64,000 nt of DNA from Meloidogyne chitwoodi (Eukaryota; Nematoda; Chromadorea; Rhabditida; Meloidogynidae): NCBI GenBank assembly GCA_015183035.1, contig JACZZP010000004.1, forward strand, positions 1,178,001 through 1,242,000, written 5' to 3'. The stretch's first letter is position 1; each line of letters begins with the position of its first letter. Both the position numbers and the translations under genes were made by a program. Shown here in pieces: positions 37,402 through 48,400 of the stretch. The notes beneath the pieces were generated by a model that searched no databases, had not been told where the DNA came from, and saw only the letters and a program-made list of their open reading frames with translations.

Positions 37402-40390
37402 ATGACTTCAAAAATTAATTCAAAAATTAATACTCCTATATTACAGACTGGTGTGCATAAAGTTTATTGTGGAAATTCGGTAATAAATATATTAATATTG
37501 TTTTAATTTTATTAATTTTTTTTATTAGTTTGAACTTCTTAAGAAAAATATTTTTTCTGTTTTGAATAATAAATCTACTAAAAATGTTTTTATTGGATTT
37601 TCTGGTGGGTCTATGCCTCAATTTATTGCACCCTTTTTGAATGAACTTTCAAATGAAGTAAATAAAATATTTTTTTTAACATTTAAAAATAGTAAATGTC
37701 CAGTTAGCTATCCACCTGTATGCAAAAGGTTGCAGGACATTTGCGCCGTTGACATTTGCGCCGCGACACTTGCGCTGCGACTTATGCGCCGACGACATTT
37801 GCGGCGACGACTTTTGCGCCGACGACTTTTGCGCCGGAAATATTTTAAAACGCGACATTTGCGCCGCCTTTAAATTAAAAAAGTAAAGTAATATTAAAGA
37901 TTTAAAAAATTAAATTTTAAAAAGAATTAAGTCTAAAATGATTTTAAAATTAAATTTAATCATTTATTTAAATGATATTATTAAAATTTTCAACAGCCTA
38001 ACAGGTTTGAAATATTAATTAGCAAATAATCAACCCAAATATCAATTCCTTTTTTATGCTCTAATGAATGAAAAAAGACTGCAGCTATATTTGTGCAGTT
38101 AAATATTTGAATATTGTATGTTATAGAGACTTTTTCTTTCTGTACCGATCCGGATGAGTGAGGTGTCATTCGAAAGCTCTTGCAGACATGGGGGAAGTTG
38201 ATCCGACGTCTAAGAGCCGAGTTACAGGTCCCCGAAAATTGAAAAATCATAGGGGGAGTAAGCTCATTTTTGGGGTGAAAAATTCGAATATGAGTATATA
38301 GCTCATTCGAAAGAACTCTTCGAGACCTATCGAATGAGACCAAAATCGTTTTGATTGAACGATTTTGAACAAAGCTATGAAGGATCGAAGTTTGCTAGAA
38401 ACACGCCAAACTTGGACCAATTGGGAGTGTTTTATGACTTCTTCATTTGAGAGCCCATCTCTCGTTGGCTTTTGGTACATGCGTTATTCTACGGCGCAAA
38501 TTACATAATTAATTCACATCAGTGAAAATAATTAAAGTGCAGCCGCAGTAATCACTTAGTAGAGCTTGGTCCCCCCTATAATTTTTCAATATTCGGGGAC
38601 CTGTAACTCGGCTTATAGACGTCGGATCAACTTCCCCCATGTCTAGTTCGACTAAGTTTTGCAAGAGCTTTCGAATGACACCTCACTCATCCGGATCGGT
38701 ACAGAAAGAAAAAGTCCGCTATAACATACAATAGCCAAATATTTAAAAGAATGAATATTTAGAATCTTAATCGGATTTATTTAGTTGATACATTTTAGTT
38801 TAATTTTTTAATAATTTTTTAATCCTTTAATAAATACATATTACTTTTTTTTTAAATTTAAAGGCGGCGCAAATGTCGCGTTTTAAAATATTTCCGGCGC
38901 AAAAGTCGTCGGCGCAAAAGTCGTCGCCGCAAATGTCGTCGGCGCATAAGTCGCAGCGCAAGTGTCGCGGCGCAAATGTCAACGGCGCAAATGTCGTCGC
39001 ACCATGCAAAAGGCATTTACAGTTTGCAAGCACTCTTTGCATTTTTGGCGTAACTTATTTTTCCTTTTCCATTATAATATGCCTTTTGGCACAGAGAGAG
39101 AAAAGGGTAAAATAAAAATAATTAATAATAAAGTGAAAATTTATTTATTTTATAAGTGAGCAAAGTAGTCCTTAATAATAGGAAAACTTGTAGATATTCA
39201 ATAATTAAAATTGGATTTTTTCCTTGATTCGATATCGAGAGTTTGATCGTCGAAAAATAGAATCCAGAATTTTTTTCGAGGAATTATTAGTTGGGCAAGA
39301 AAAGGACATTTTGGAAGTTTAATGAAAATGTTAAAAAAATTCTATTATGTACATATTATACTTATAAAACTAAGCCATGTCTCAAATTTATAATCCTCGA
39401 TCACTTCTAAAATAAATAAATTTTCACTTTATTATTAATTATTTTTATTTTCCCCCTTTTCTCTTTCTGTGCCAAAAGGCATATTATTATAATAGAAAAG
39501 GAAAAATAAGCGTGCACTTCTCCTAACGCCAAAAATGTAAAGAGTGCTTGCAAACTGCAAACTCCTTTTGCATACAGGTGGATAGCCAACTGGATATTTA
39601 CCTTTAAAAATCATCAATTTTAGTTAATTTCCAATTTAATATTTTTTCCTGTTGATGAACGTCTTGTACCTTTAAATAGTGAGGAAAGTAATACCGGCAC
39701 TTTATTACGTGCATTATCTAAAGATCGATTTGAAAACAAAATTTTAAAAATTTCGGACAATTCCGATTTATTAAATTCTGGCTTTGAAATAGCTTTAGAA
39801 TTCGAAAATCAACTTAGTTCAATGAATCCAGAACTTGACGATAAAGGATTTCCAATTTTTGGTAAAATTTTAAATTATAGATTTGTTGTTTTTCAAACGG
39901 AAAATTGGAAAATATTCGTAATTATAATCCTTAATTTAAAAAGTACCATAGATAAATATTATCAATTGTATTCATGTTTTTCGATAATATAAAGAAAATA
40001 CTTTTAGAAAACATTAATATAATATTTTGTTTTAACTTTTTAGATCTTCTTCTCTTAGGACTAGGCCCAGATGGACATACTTGTTCATTATTTCCAAATC
40101 ATCCATTACTTGAAGAAAAGAATCGTTGGGTTGCTCAAATAGATGATTCACCTAAACCTCCACCTAAAAGAATTACTTTAACTTTGCCTGTTTTAAATGC
40201 TGCAAAAAATATTATTTTTATTGCTAATGGAAAATCTAAAGCTAAATCTATTGCTAAAATATTTGGAGAAAATAATGATAATCAATCATTATTACCACCT
40301 AATTTAATTAAAAGAAAAGAAAATCAACAACAAATTAAATGGTTTTTAGATGAGGAAGCTGTTTCTGATTTAAATATTTTTAATAATTAA
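37402..40390 (+). CDS. 6-phosphogluconolactonase
   Basis: Second enzyme of the oxidative pentose phosphate pathway, hydrolysing 6-phosphogluconolactone. Four exons join in frame: 37402-37479, 37529-37657, 39624-39861 and 40044-40390. They give 263 residues, close to the normal family size. Family signatures are VFIGFSGGSMPQFI, FFPVDERLVPLNSEESN and LGLGPDGHTCSLFP, followed by the C-terminal KRITLTLPVLNAAKNI and the GKSKA segment. Intron 2 is 1966 bp because of nested inverted-repeat insertions, whereas the other introns are 49 and 182 bp. A copy of its last codons and 3' UTR recurs at about 51005-51175. Confidence 0.92.
37694..39600. mobile_element. Outer foldback element in 6PGL intron 2, split by a second element
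   Basis: The right arm (39405-39600) pairs with 39004-39160 and, across the interruption, with 37694-37729. CAGTTAGCTATCCACCTGTA at the left matches TACAGGTGGATAGCCAACTG at the right. The two inner halves share TATGCCTTTTGGCACAGA and its complement. The left arm is broken exactly where the GCGCCG-rich element is inserted, which shows the order of events: this element came first. Confidence 0.75.
37730..39003. mobile_element. Mutator-like non-autonomous foldback with 10-bp target duplication
   Basis: ATGCAAAAGG flanks it on both sides (37720-37729 and 39004-39013). The long inverted arms (about 130-140 bp) are arrays of GACATTTGCGCCG/GACTTTTGCGCCG units and are nearly perfect complements. Further inverted blocks occur inside (38100-38330 against 38560-38740; TCATCCGGATCGGTACAGAA). 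Long arms with a 9-10-bp duplication fit Mutator-like elements. No transposase. It is strikingly GC-rich at the ends in an AT-rich genome. Confidence 0.75.
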
Positions 40391-41203
40391 ATAAATTGAA
40401 ATTTTAGAGAAAAATTACATATTTATTTTAATTTTTAAGTTATTATTTTAAACATTTTAAATAAAAATTAATTATTAGAGAAAATATCTAAGAATTTTTA
40501 ACTCAGCAAAATTGTAAATTAAAGTCCGACCGGCATACCGCAGCACGTATACCGCCGTTAATATCATATAGGCATTGGGCATTCTGTAGAATCTGGCCCC
40601 CAAAGTTTTTTAACTATTTTGAGGATATATCATTCGATTCTTCTTGACGAGCTGAGTCGAATAGTATTACTCTCACGTGCGAACATAAACATGAGAGCTA
40701 ATTCACAGACCCTTGAAAATTGAAAAACCGTAGGAGGACCTGCTCATTTAGGTGATTACCTAGGCTGTTCCACTCAAAATTTTCCAGTAGGCTTCAATCG
40801 TTCACAAATTTGTAAGTTCAACCAAATTCGATCTTATTTGACTAGTTCGATAAGATTTTTGAAAGAGCTATAATTTGCATTTGAATTTTTCACCTCCAAA
40901 ATGAGCTTAATCTTCCTATTGTTTTTCGATGTTCAGGGTCCTATATCTCGGCTCATATGCATTTCCGCACCACTAGAGTTGTACTATTCGAATAAACTCG
41001 TCGAGTGAATCGAATGGTGTCTTTTGATACAAAATCTTGCATCCGGTATACTACACTATATCCAATTAATAAAAATTAAACATTTATTAAAATCAAAAGA
41101 TAATTTTAAAATAAAAACAGTAAACTATAAATATATTTTTTTTATCAGCCAACTGGAGTAATATTAAATTTATTATTATTATTTTCATTGTTGATACTGT
41201 AGA
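40391..41203. other. Intergenic region between convergent 6PGL and srsx-like 2
   Basis: Contains the 3' UTR of 6PGL, a GC-richer insertion described separately, and AT-rich sequence from 41060 to 41203. Confidence 0.5.
40520..41055. mobile_element. Degenerate foldback element related to the 38-kb insertion
   Basis: The segments around 40708-40760 (GACCCTTGAAAATTGAAAAA) and 40890-40955 (GTTTTTCGATGTTCAGGGTC) are imperfect inverted copies. The same blocks (CCGAAAATTGAAAAATCATA, AGCTCATTTTTGGGGTGAAA) occur near 38230 in the 6PGL intron. Borders are approximate. Confidence 0.5.
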
Positions 41204-42644
41204 TTAATTTAAATTTAATAATTTTTTAAAATCAGCAAATCCTCTTTTATAAGCTAATTTATATTCTCCACTAAAAAATTCTTTTAAAATATTTAAAAAT
41301 TAATTTAATAAAAACCTATTAATGTAAAGAATAGGTCCAATAGATGCAGCAGCTATATTAAGAAAAATAGCAAAAAAATTACCCCAAAACCAAATATTTA
41401 TTGGTGTTAATTCAATCATAGAAAGTACAAGAAGAGCAAAAAAAGGTTACAAATTAAATATCCTCCAATATTAACTAAAACAATTAAAAATAAAGAAAGA
41501 TACATTTTTTTAATTCTTTCATCTGTTGTTTCTTTAAAATAATAATAAAATGTTATTATATATTTATAAATATACCTGTTTTAAATTTAATTAAAATTCC
41601 AACAATTAAATAAATAATAATTGTTAATATAGTTATACAAGTATCAGAGTAATAAAGATGTGTAAAAATATTTAATGGTGCTGTAAATAAATCACCTAAA
41701 CCTCCAGTTACCATCCAATTTGGTGTTAATATTCTAACAGTATTCATTATAAATAATCCAAAAATTATATGAATTAAAATAAATAAAAGATGAATAATTA
41801 TATAATAAAATTGTTTAAAGTTATGATATCTTGAAAATAAATATTTTAAAAATTAATTAAAAATTAACTAACTTTATAGGTATTAATATTGCTAATAATC
41901 TGTCAATACTAAGTGTAATAAACATAAACATAACACCAAAGAATCCAATCAGTGAAGGAGTTTGAATTAAAAGTGCTTGTTTAAATGGAATAAAATCCAT
42001 TCCGAAGAATATTATTTTAATTAAAAATATTATATGACTACTTTGATGAAGAATTTCAAAAAAAGAAGCTAAGGCAAGAAGAATACCAGTATTACTTTTA
42101 AGTGTTATATAATATTTTCTTAAAATATAATAATTAATTAATTATAAAATAAAATTATAAATGTTAAAAATATTAATTTACGAATAAAAATATTTTTAAT
42201 TTATTCTTGAGCTTTATTTAAAAACTTTCTGCTCATGATAGAACATACTAAATCTAGAAAATTTATTCCTACACTTCCCTTTTGTTTATATTAATATTGC
42301 CTTTATTTTTATTTTATAAAATTATTATTAAAGCTTATCCAAATATAACAATAATAAATAATATTTTTATATTTATATTATTTTTTTATTTAATAAATAA
42401 TTAATTTATATTAATTAACCTATATTTTGCTGTAATAATACATACACTCAAATTAAAAATAATACCAAAAAATGCTATTATTCCAAATATAAAAGCTGAA
42501 ATAAATAAACATGAATGAAAATATTCATTTTTGTTTGTATATTCCACAAAAAGCTTAAAAATAAATAATTTATTAAAAAAAATAATATTTTTAATTACTA
42601 ATTACATGATTTATAGGACCATCACTGTTATTTGTAGAATTCAT
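41204..42644 (-). CDS. srsx-like seven-transmembrane chemoreceptor 2
   Basis: Read downward from 42644: a 13-codon first exon (MNSTNNSDGPINH), then EYTNKNEYFHSCLFISAFIF and further hydrophobic helices. The helix-3 end is TLSIDRLLAILIPI. Helix 4 to loop 2 includes NTVRILTPNWMVTGGLGDLF with TCITILTIIIYLIVG beyond it. Helix 7 ends AASIGPILYINR and is followed by a basic tail ending KRGFADFKKLLNLN. The exon layout matches the receptors at 1.2 and 53.9 kb. Near 41440-41460 the exon sequence is hard to place, so one border there is uncertain. Chemosensory plasma-membrane receptor; ligand unknown. Confidence 0.8.
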
Positions 42645-42716
42645 TAAATATCTTATATAATTTTATAAGATATATTATTATATTAAAAATAATTTATTAA
42701 TATATTTTGTTTAATT

Positions 42717-43380
42717 TAGGGGTCGGATTTATATGGACTATAAGTCGAAAAATATGGACATATAATATGGACTAGAAATTGAAAAATATGGACTGAAATA
42801 TGGATTAAATTTCTAGATATGGACAAAATATGGACATATAAATGCAAAATTTTAACATTTAAAATTTTTATTTCATATTCAAAACACTTAAAAATCATTA
42901 TTTTGTTCACAATTAGTGATTAAATACATTTCTAAATTTTCTTCGGTGAACCGTGTACTATACACCAGGGATGGGCAACTTTCGTATTTTGTCTTGCGTA
43001 TTTCGTGTTTTTAGATTAATTGTAAGTTTATTTCGTATTTTCGGACTAAATACAATTTTTCTAAATTTTCTGGTAGTTTTGAACCGACCCATTTGTTAAT
43101 GTAATTTTTGGCATTCTGTCCACGCGTTTCTACCTATCATCTCTTGTTCGGAACGGGCCTGCAAATAGTGATATTTATGGGCTGAAATATGGATAAAAAG
43201 CAAAATATGGACAAATATGGAAAATATGGACAGAACGCCAAAATATGGAAAAATATGGAAAATATTGAGTGATAACGAATACTATTAACTAACACATGAA
43301 AAAAAACAAGTTTTTTGGACGTTTCAGAGCCTACAGAGTCCAGGAAAAAAATATGGAAATCCATATAAATCCGACCCCTA
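42717..43380. mobile_element. MITE with 20-bp terminal inverted repeats
   Basis: Starts TAGGGGTCGGATTTATATGG and ends with its complement, bounded by TA. The subterminal parts are arrays of AAATATGGACA and its variants in both orientations. A patch near 42968 (CCAGGGATGGGCAACTTTCG) looks like a separate fragment. No coding capacity; 664 bp. Confidence 0.8.
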
Positions 43381-43616
43381 GTTATAATTTTAAATGTTGC
43401 ATAATTTTGTGAATAATATTTTTGTACTTTTTAATTTTGTGGACAATCTCAATTTTTATCTCTCTTTTTTGTAATAATTATTAATCGGTAGGAATAATGG
43501 AAGAATAAAAAGCTCAGCAGAACACACCGGCGATAATTGACAATAATTATTTGTGCTAGTTTCTTTAGAGAGAAAATTTAAAAAAAAGTCATTATTGACT
43601 TTGATGATATTCTAAC

Positions 43617-43719
43617 CAGGGTTGAGTCGAAATTGGAAAAAAGTCGAAATCGAAACTAGGTAATTTTGTGAAATCGAAATAATTCGAAAGTAAAACCTCG
43701 AAATTTCGTCTCAATCCTG
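43617..43719. mobile_element. Tiny MITE of about 100 bp
   Basis: The ends CAGGGTTGAGTCGAAATT and AATTTCGTCTCAATCCTG are complementary over about 18 bp with few mismatches. The interior consists of AATCGAAA repeats. TAAC precedes it and follows it, a possible partial target duplication. Confidence 0.55.
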
Positions 43720-43762
43720 TAACAAGGATTGTTGATTTTATTCCTCTAAAATAATAATAAAG

Positions 43763-44359
43763 CAGGGCTCCCATCGACAAAAATCAAAATAAAAGTACAA
43801 AAAAGTTTATTTAAAAGTACATAGGGTACAAAATTTTCCAAATTAAAGTACGCTCCATATTTTATTTAAAAATTTTTTATTTTTGCTTAAATCTATATTT
43901 CTCTCCTAAATGTATATCACTCAATAATTTTTTGTTTCCGCTCAGCATTTTGTGCATTTCTTTGCAAGTTATATCAAAATTTACAATCACAAGTAGCAAT
44001 GCTTTGACAGTCTTAACTTCGAGTAAATTTCGGGATGGATAAATTTTAAAAATTTTAGTGCCTTTTCAGTGCCGCAGGCGAAAATTTTTGAAATAAATTG
44101 AATCCTACTTGCTAAAAATTCACTATATTTAGCGCCGCAGGCAAAAAATTATTGAAGAACTACGTTAAATAGTAGAGAAAATTGGAAATATTTACCTTTA
44201 GCCAGTAAATTTTTATCAATTTTGCAAAAATTTTAATTTTTTATTCAAAATATCGATTTAAAAGTACGTACTTTGATTAAAGTACATTTTCAATTTCGAA
44301 AGTACAAGAGTCGATTTTAAAGTATTGTACTTTCATTTAAAGTACGAATGAGGGCCCTG
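43763..44359. mobile_element. hAT-type MITE with perfect 8-bp target duplication
   Basis: The ends are CAGGGCTCCCAT and its near-complement ATGAGGGCCCTG. TAATAAAG occurs immediately outside both (43755-43762 and 44360-44367). Subterminal AAAGTACA/TGTACTTT repeats occur in both halves. The 8-bp duplication and CAGGG start assign it to hAT. Its core (44030-44130) resembles the intron insertion at 22896. Confidence 0.88.
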
Positions 44360-44367
44360 TAATAAAG

Positions 44368-45413
44368 TAGTATAAAAAGCTGCGGACAAAAATTGCGGTT
44401 TTTGTCCCCAAAATTAAACAGTAATTTTTAATTATGTATTTAAATACTAATAAAAAATTTAAATTTACTTTTTAAATTAATATTTCTTTTTAATTAAAAG
44501 TTTTAATAAATATATGTATCTATGTACTAATAAAAAAATTTATATCAAAAAGTATGGGAAAATGTTGTTTTTGTCAGCGTTGCGTTATAGTATAACAGGC
44601 GCAGATTTTTACTAGTCTGGGTATTAAATTTAATTTGTACTTTAATATTAAAACTGTTGCTAAGGTTGTTGCTTCATTTCTTTCTGGCAGGTTTTCCAAT
44701 CATTTAGCACAGTTTTATTATATGTTTTGAGTGGTTAACATGTTATTTACGATTATATATTGTTGTAAACACAAATAAATTGAAAGATTGATTTGAAGTT
44801 TAAAACAGATAAAAATATTTTTAAATTATTTATATACATAAAAGTCATCCTTAAAAAAATAAAAAGAATATAAAAATAAAAAATTCAAATTCTTTAATAA
44901 AATAAAAAGGGAAAAAATACTAAAAAGATAGGCATTCAAATAAGGGCAAAATTAAGAAATATCGTTAGCGAATTTTTTACACAATGTACTATTTCATAAA
45001 ATTAAATGGCAAATGATTTAATGTCTGGCAAATAAAATTAATTGTGGAATAGCAGTGGAAACAAAGAAAATTGAAAATTAATTAATTACATAAATCATTT
45101 TTATTTTTAAATTATTTTTTAATTAAATAAAATAATTTATACATATTCTTATATTTTTAATATTTAAAAATAAAATAAAAATTTAATTCAAAAATAAAGC
45201 TTAATTAGAGAAATTAAATAATTTAAATGTAACTCCTCATCACAAATTCATATGTAAATTCACGAGTAAATAAATTTATTTCAATGAAAAACTCTTTGGC
45301 TATACAATCATGATGATGAAATATCTTAAATCTTTTATTATAAAAATAAATAAATATTAATTTTTATTTATTATTAATAAATAATTATAATAAATTTTAA
45401 TTAATTAACAGTT
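44368..45413. other. AT-rich upstream region of the cathepsin-like gene
   Basis: No gene or clear repeat arms. A mixed-composition patch at 44570-44720 (GGCGCAGATTTTTACTAGTC, TTTCTTTCTGGCAGG) may be an old insertion. The rest is AT-rich and probably includes the promoter of the gene starting at 45414. Confidence 0.5.
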
Positions 45414-48400
45414 ATGATAAAATTCAAATATATTTTACTCATAGGAATATTTATTTCCTATTCTTTTTGCTTTAAAGAAGGAGGTAAAGTTAAATAACTT
45501 TTAAATGATTTATGTTGTATCTTTAGTTTCCTAACTAAAGATGGTGTCCGAGATACTGAAAGTCGACGAGCAACAAAGCAAGAGTTTATCACGTAGAGAA
45601 ATACAATGAAGGTTGAAGAATGGGTAGAAGTGTAGAGGTTGACGAGAACTAACTCAGGTTGGGATCCGGACTGGTTATTTAATGGTGCTTATATAGTCTG
45701 TTGACTAGACCGTTAAAGGTGTCTATAAAAGACCACCACTCATATACAACACCTCCCCCCTTAAAAAGGTTCAGGGAACACTAAAGGCATCCAGGCCTTT
45801 ACAATACGGTCTCACTCATAAGCACCAACACTAACAATAACACTACCAGTCCAACAAAGGAAAAATTACAAACAAAAGTGGGACAATGGGGAATAAAAAT
45901 TTTATCACAAGGAGGAATTTTATTATGATCTCTCGTCATCATGTCTAACATCATCTCAACGTCATTCTTTTGATGTTCTTCTCCTTCTGGCATCTTGTCC
46001 TTGTTGTCTTCCTTGTCCTTGATCACAGAGCTGCCACTTTGAACGAAGCTGCTGCCAAGTTGATCCTGACTTCCACTTTTGTTGTTGTTGTTTCCTTTGT
46101 CCATACTGCTGCCACTTATACTTTTGTCCGGCGCAGTTTTCTTCTTGTTGATGTTCAATTTTGACAATCCATAATTCACTATGCGCTTTTCTTCATTCCA
46201 AATATCCTTGCGCATTTCTTTACACTTTCTGGTCACAATACAATTCAATACTGGAACTTTCACCTTCCAGCAATTCTTGAAATGTTTAATTACTTCACCA
46301 TGAAGCCACTCAATATTACCAGAATGCTTGTTGGTATTCTTCACTTTCACTTTTGTTCCACTAGGAAATGGATTTCCTTTGATTGGTTCACTTTTCTTCT
46401 TAAAGATCGGAGACATCTTTTTGAAGAAATTTTTACTCGGAATTTGTTTGACTTCTTTTAACTTCTTTATGGCTGGAAGGCCAAATAAGCAAATGTCACT
46501 ATCCACTACATGCATTACAGTTGAAAATTCAATATTTTCTACTTCTAATCTGCATGTCCATTTGCCAACTAAGTCAAAACTTGCACCACTAATTCCAATT
46601 CCTATATAGGAGACTTTCTCCAATTTAGGACAGCCAATCAATTTCCATATTTCTGGCGTAACACAATTAATCTGCGACGCTGTATCTTCAATAAAAGCAA
46701 TTTTATGCCCAGCAATTTTAATGTCCTTTTTGATCCATTCTTCTCGATTCACCATTTTATCACTGCCAACAATGTCCAAAACGGCACACAATGGTTTATC
46801 TGAATTAGAGAAATAATTTCTCTTCACTTTTGGCCGAAAAGACTTACGTCTTAATCCACTAGGACAATTTTTCGCAATATGCCCAATTTGCTGGCATGCA
46901 TAGCACTTCACTTGGTTTTTTGACCATGGCTTCTTTTGAACTTCACTATTGTTTTGGACACTTTTCACTAAATTAACAATAGGTTCACTTTGCTGAGTTT
47001 TGAAAAATTTACCTTTTTCAAACACTTTAGCCTCAGCCTTTAATGCCATAAAAGCTCTACACTCTTCAAGAAGTTCTTTCAGAGTCACTTGATTGCCATG
47101 TTCACTATTTGATTCAATGAACTTCATTGCCATTTGACGGAGAGCACTGTTCTCACTAGGCAATCCTGAAATAAAAATCAATATTTTTATTTCCTCAATA
47201 CTAAGAGCCATACTAGCCCTTTCACAATTGGCATTCACTTTACTGCCGAACTCTAGGATGTCTTCGAGTTGGCTACATTTCATATTTAACGCTTCGAAGC
47301 GTTTAATTAACTTGGACCTAGGGTCTTTGAACTCCTTACTCAATTCACTCACCAAACTCTCAAACTTCATGTCACTCACTTTCACTGGCAGCATCTTTCG
47401 CTCAATCTGGGCATACTCACTTGACCCCAATTTACTCAATAACAATCTCACTTTAGAGGTTTCTGGAAGGGACTTTCCTTCCACCTCAAAGTATGAGCGA
47501 TGCTTACTCAGCCAATTGTCGAAATTCGCTCCTGATTCATTATCAAAAATGAACTCACTAATTAACGGCACAAGGCTTCCGTACAGTGTTGCTTCACTTT
47601 TCTGATTGTCACTCGGCTCACTTTTGACTTTTAATTGCTCTAGCATTTTCTCAAACAATTCTTGCTGTGCGAGCAGTAGCCGTTCAATAGATGATTCTTT
47701 CATCTTTACACTAACAATCTGAAATTTGCACTTGTACACTAAGCAATAATTTGCTTTAATTACTTGCCTTTCGACTCACTAAGCGTTTGACAATTGCCAC
47801 ACTAACGCTTTTTTGTGCCTCTTTACTGTTGCTTTTGTCGACTGTCGAAGTGTTGACGAGCTGGATGGGCTTGTCGCACTAAGGTTGACGTTGTTGCCTT
47901 CTTTAGGTTCGTTGAGAACTGGAGACCTGCGCCAATTCTGTTGTAGACGAGCTGTCGACCGCGCCAATTTGTTGTATCTTTAGTTTCCTAACTAAAGATG
48001 GTGTCCGAGATACTGAAAGTCGACGAGCAACAAAGCAAGAGTTTATCACGTAGAGAAATACAATGAAGGTTGAAGAATGGGTAGAAGTGTAGAGGTTGAC
48101 GAGAACTAACTCAGGTTGGGATCCGGACTGGTTATTTAATGGTGCTTATATAGTCTGTTGACTAGACCGTTAAAGGTGTCTATAAAAGACCACCACTCAT
48201 ATACAACAATTTAATAAACTTAAAATTAAAAAAATAAATTTAAAATTTTAAGAAAATACATCCTTTGAAGAAAATGATAGTAAAACAATCAGAAAAATTC
48301 TTAAATATTTTCCTGGAATAAAATTAGAAATTGTGCGTTTGTTTCCCTCAATGAATCAAATTGAGAAGGAAGATTTTTCTAATGCAATAAAAAGTGCAAG

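Larger units (their letters stand above)
45513..48208 (-). mobile_element. Young non-autonomous Gypsy-like LTR retrotransposon in intron 1 of the cathepsin-like gene
   Basis: The 2696-bp element is flanked by ATTTA (45508-45512 and 48209-48213), a 5-bp target duplication. It has two 239-bp LTRs that I read as identical, a polypurine tract next to the 3' LTR and a TGGCGC primer-binding site next to the 5' LTR, all in minus orientation. Its only ORF encodes Gag, a protease-like part and the tail of an integrase. Reverse transcriptase, RNase H and the integrase core are absent, so it must have been moved in trans. It lies antisense to the host gene. Confidence 0.92.

Noticed and set aside
37562..37873. 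Frame continuing from 6PGL exon 2 into an Arg/Leu-rich repeat
   Set aside because: The true exon ends at 37657. The rest is the GCGCCG arms of an inserted element, and the complementary frames at 38827-39159 have the same cause.
41204..42644. Operon or trans-spliced cluster linking the srsx-like receptors
   Set aside because: The three receptors are far apart and on both strands with unrelated genes between them; dispersed paralogues are the simpler view.
46328..47605. Plus-strand ORFs within the retroelement
   Set aside because: They are antisense shadows of the 646-residue Gag-protease ORF and lack protein-like features.
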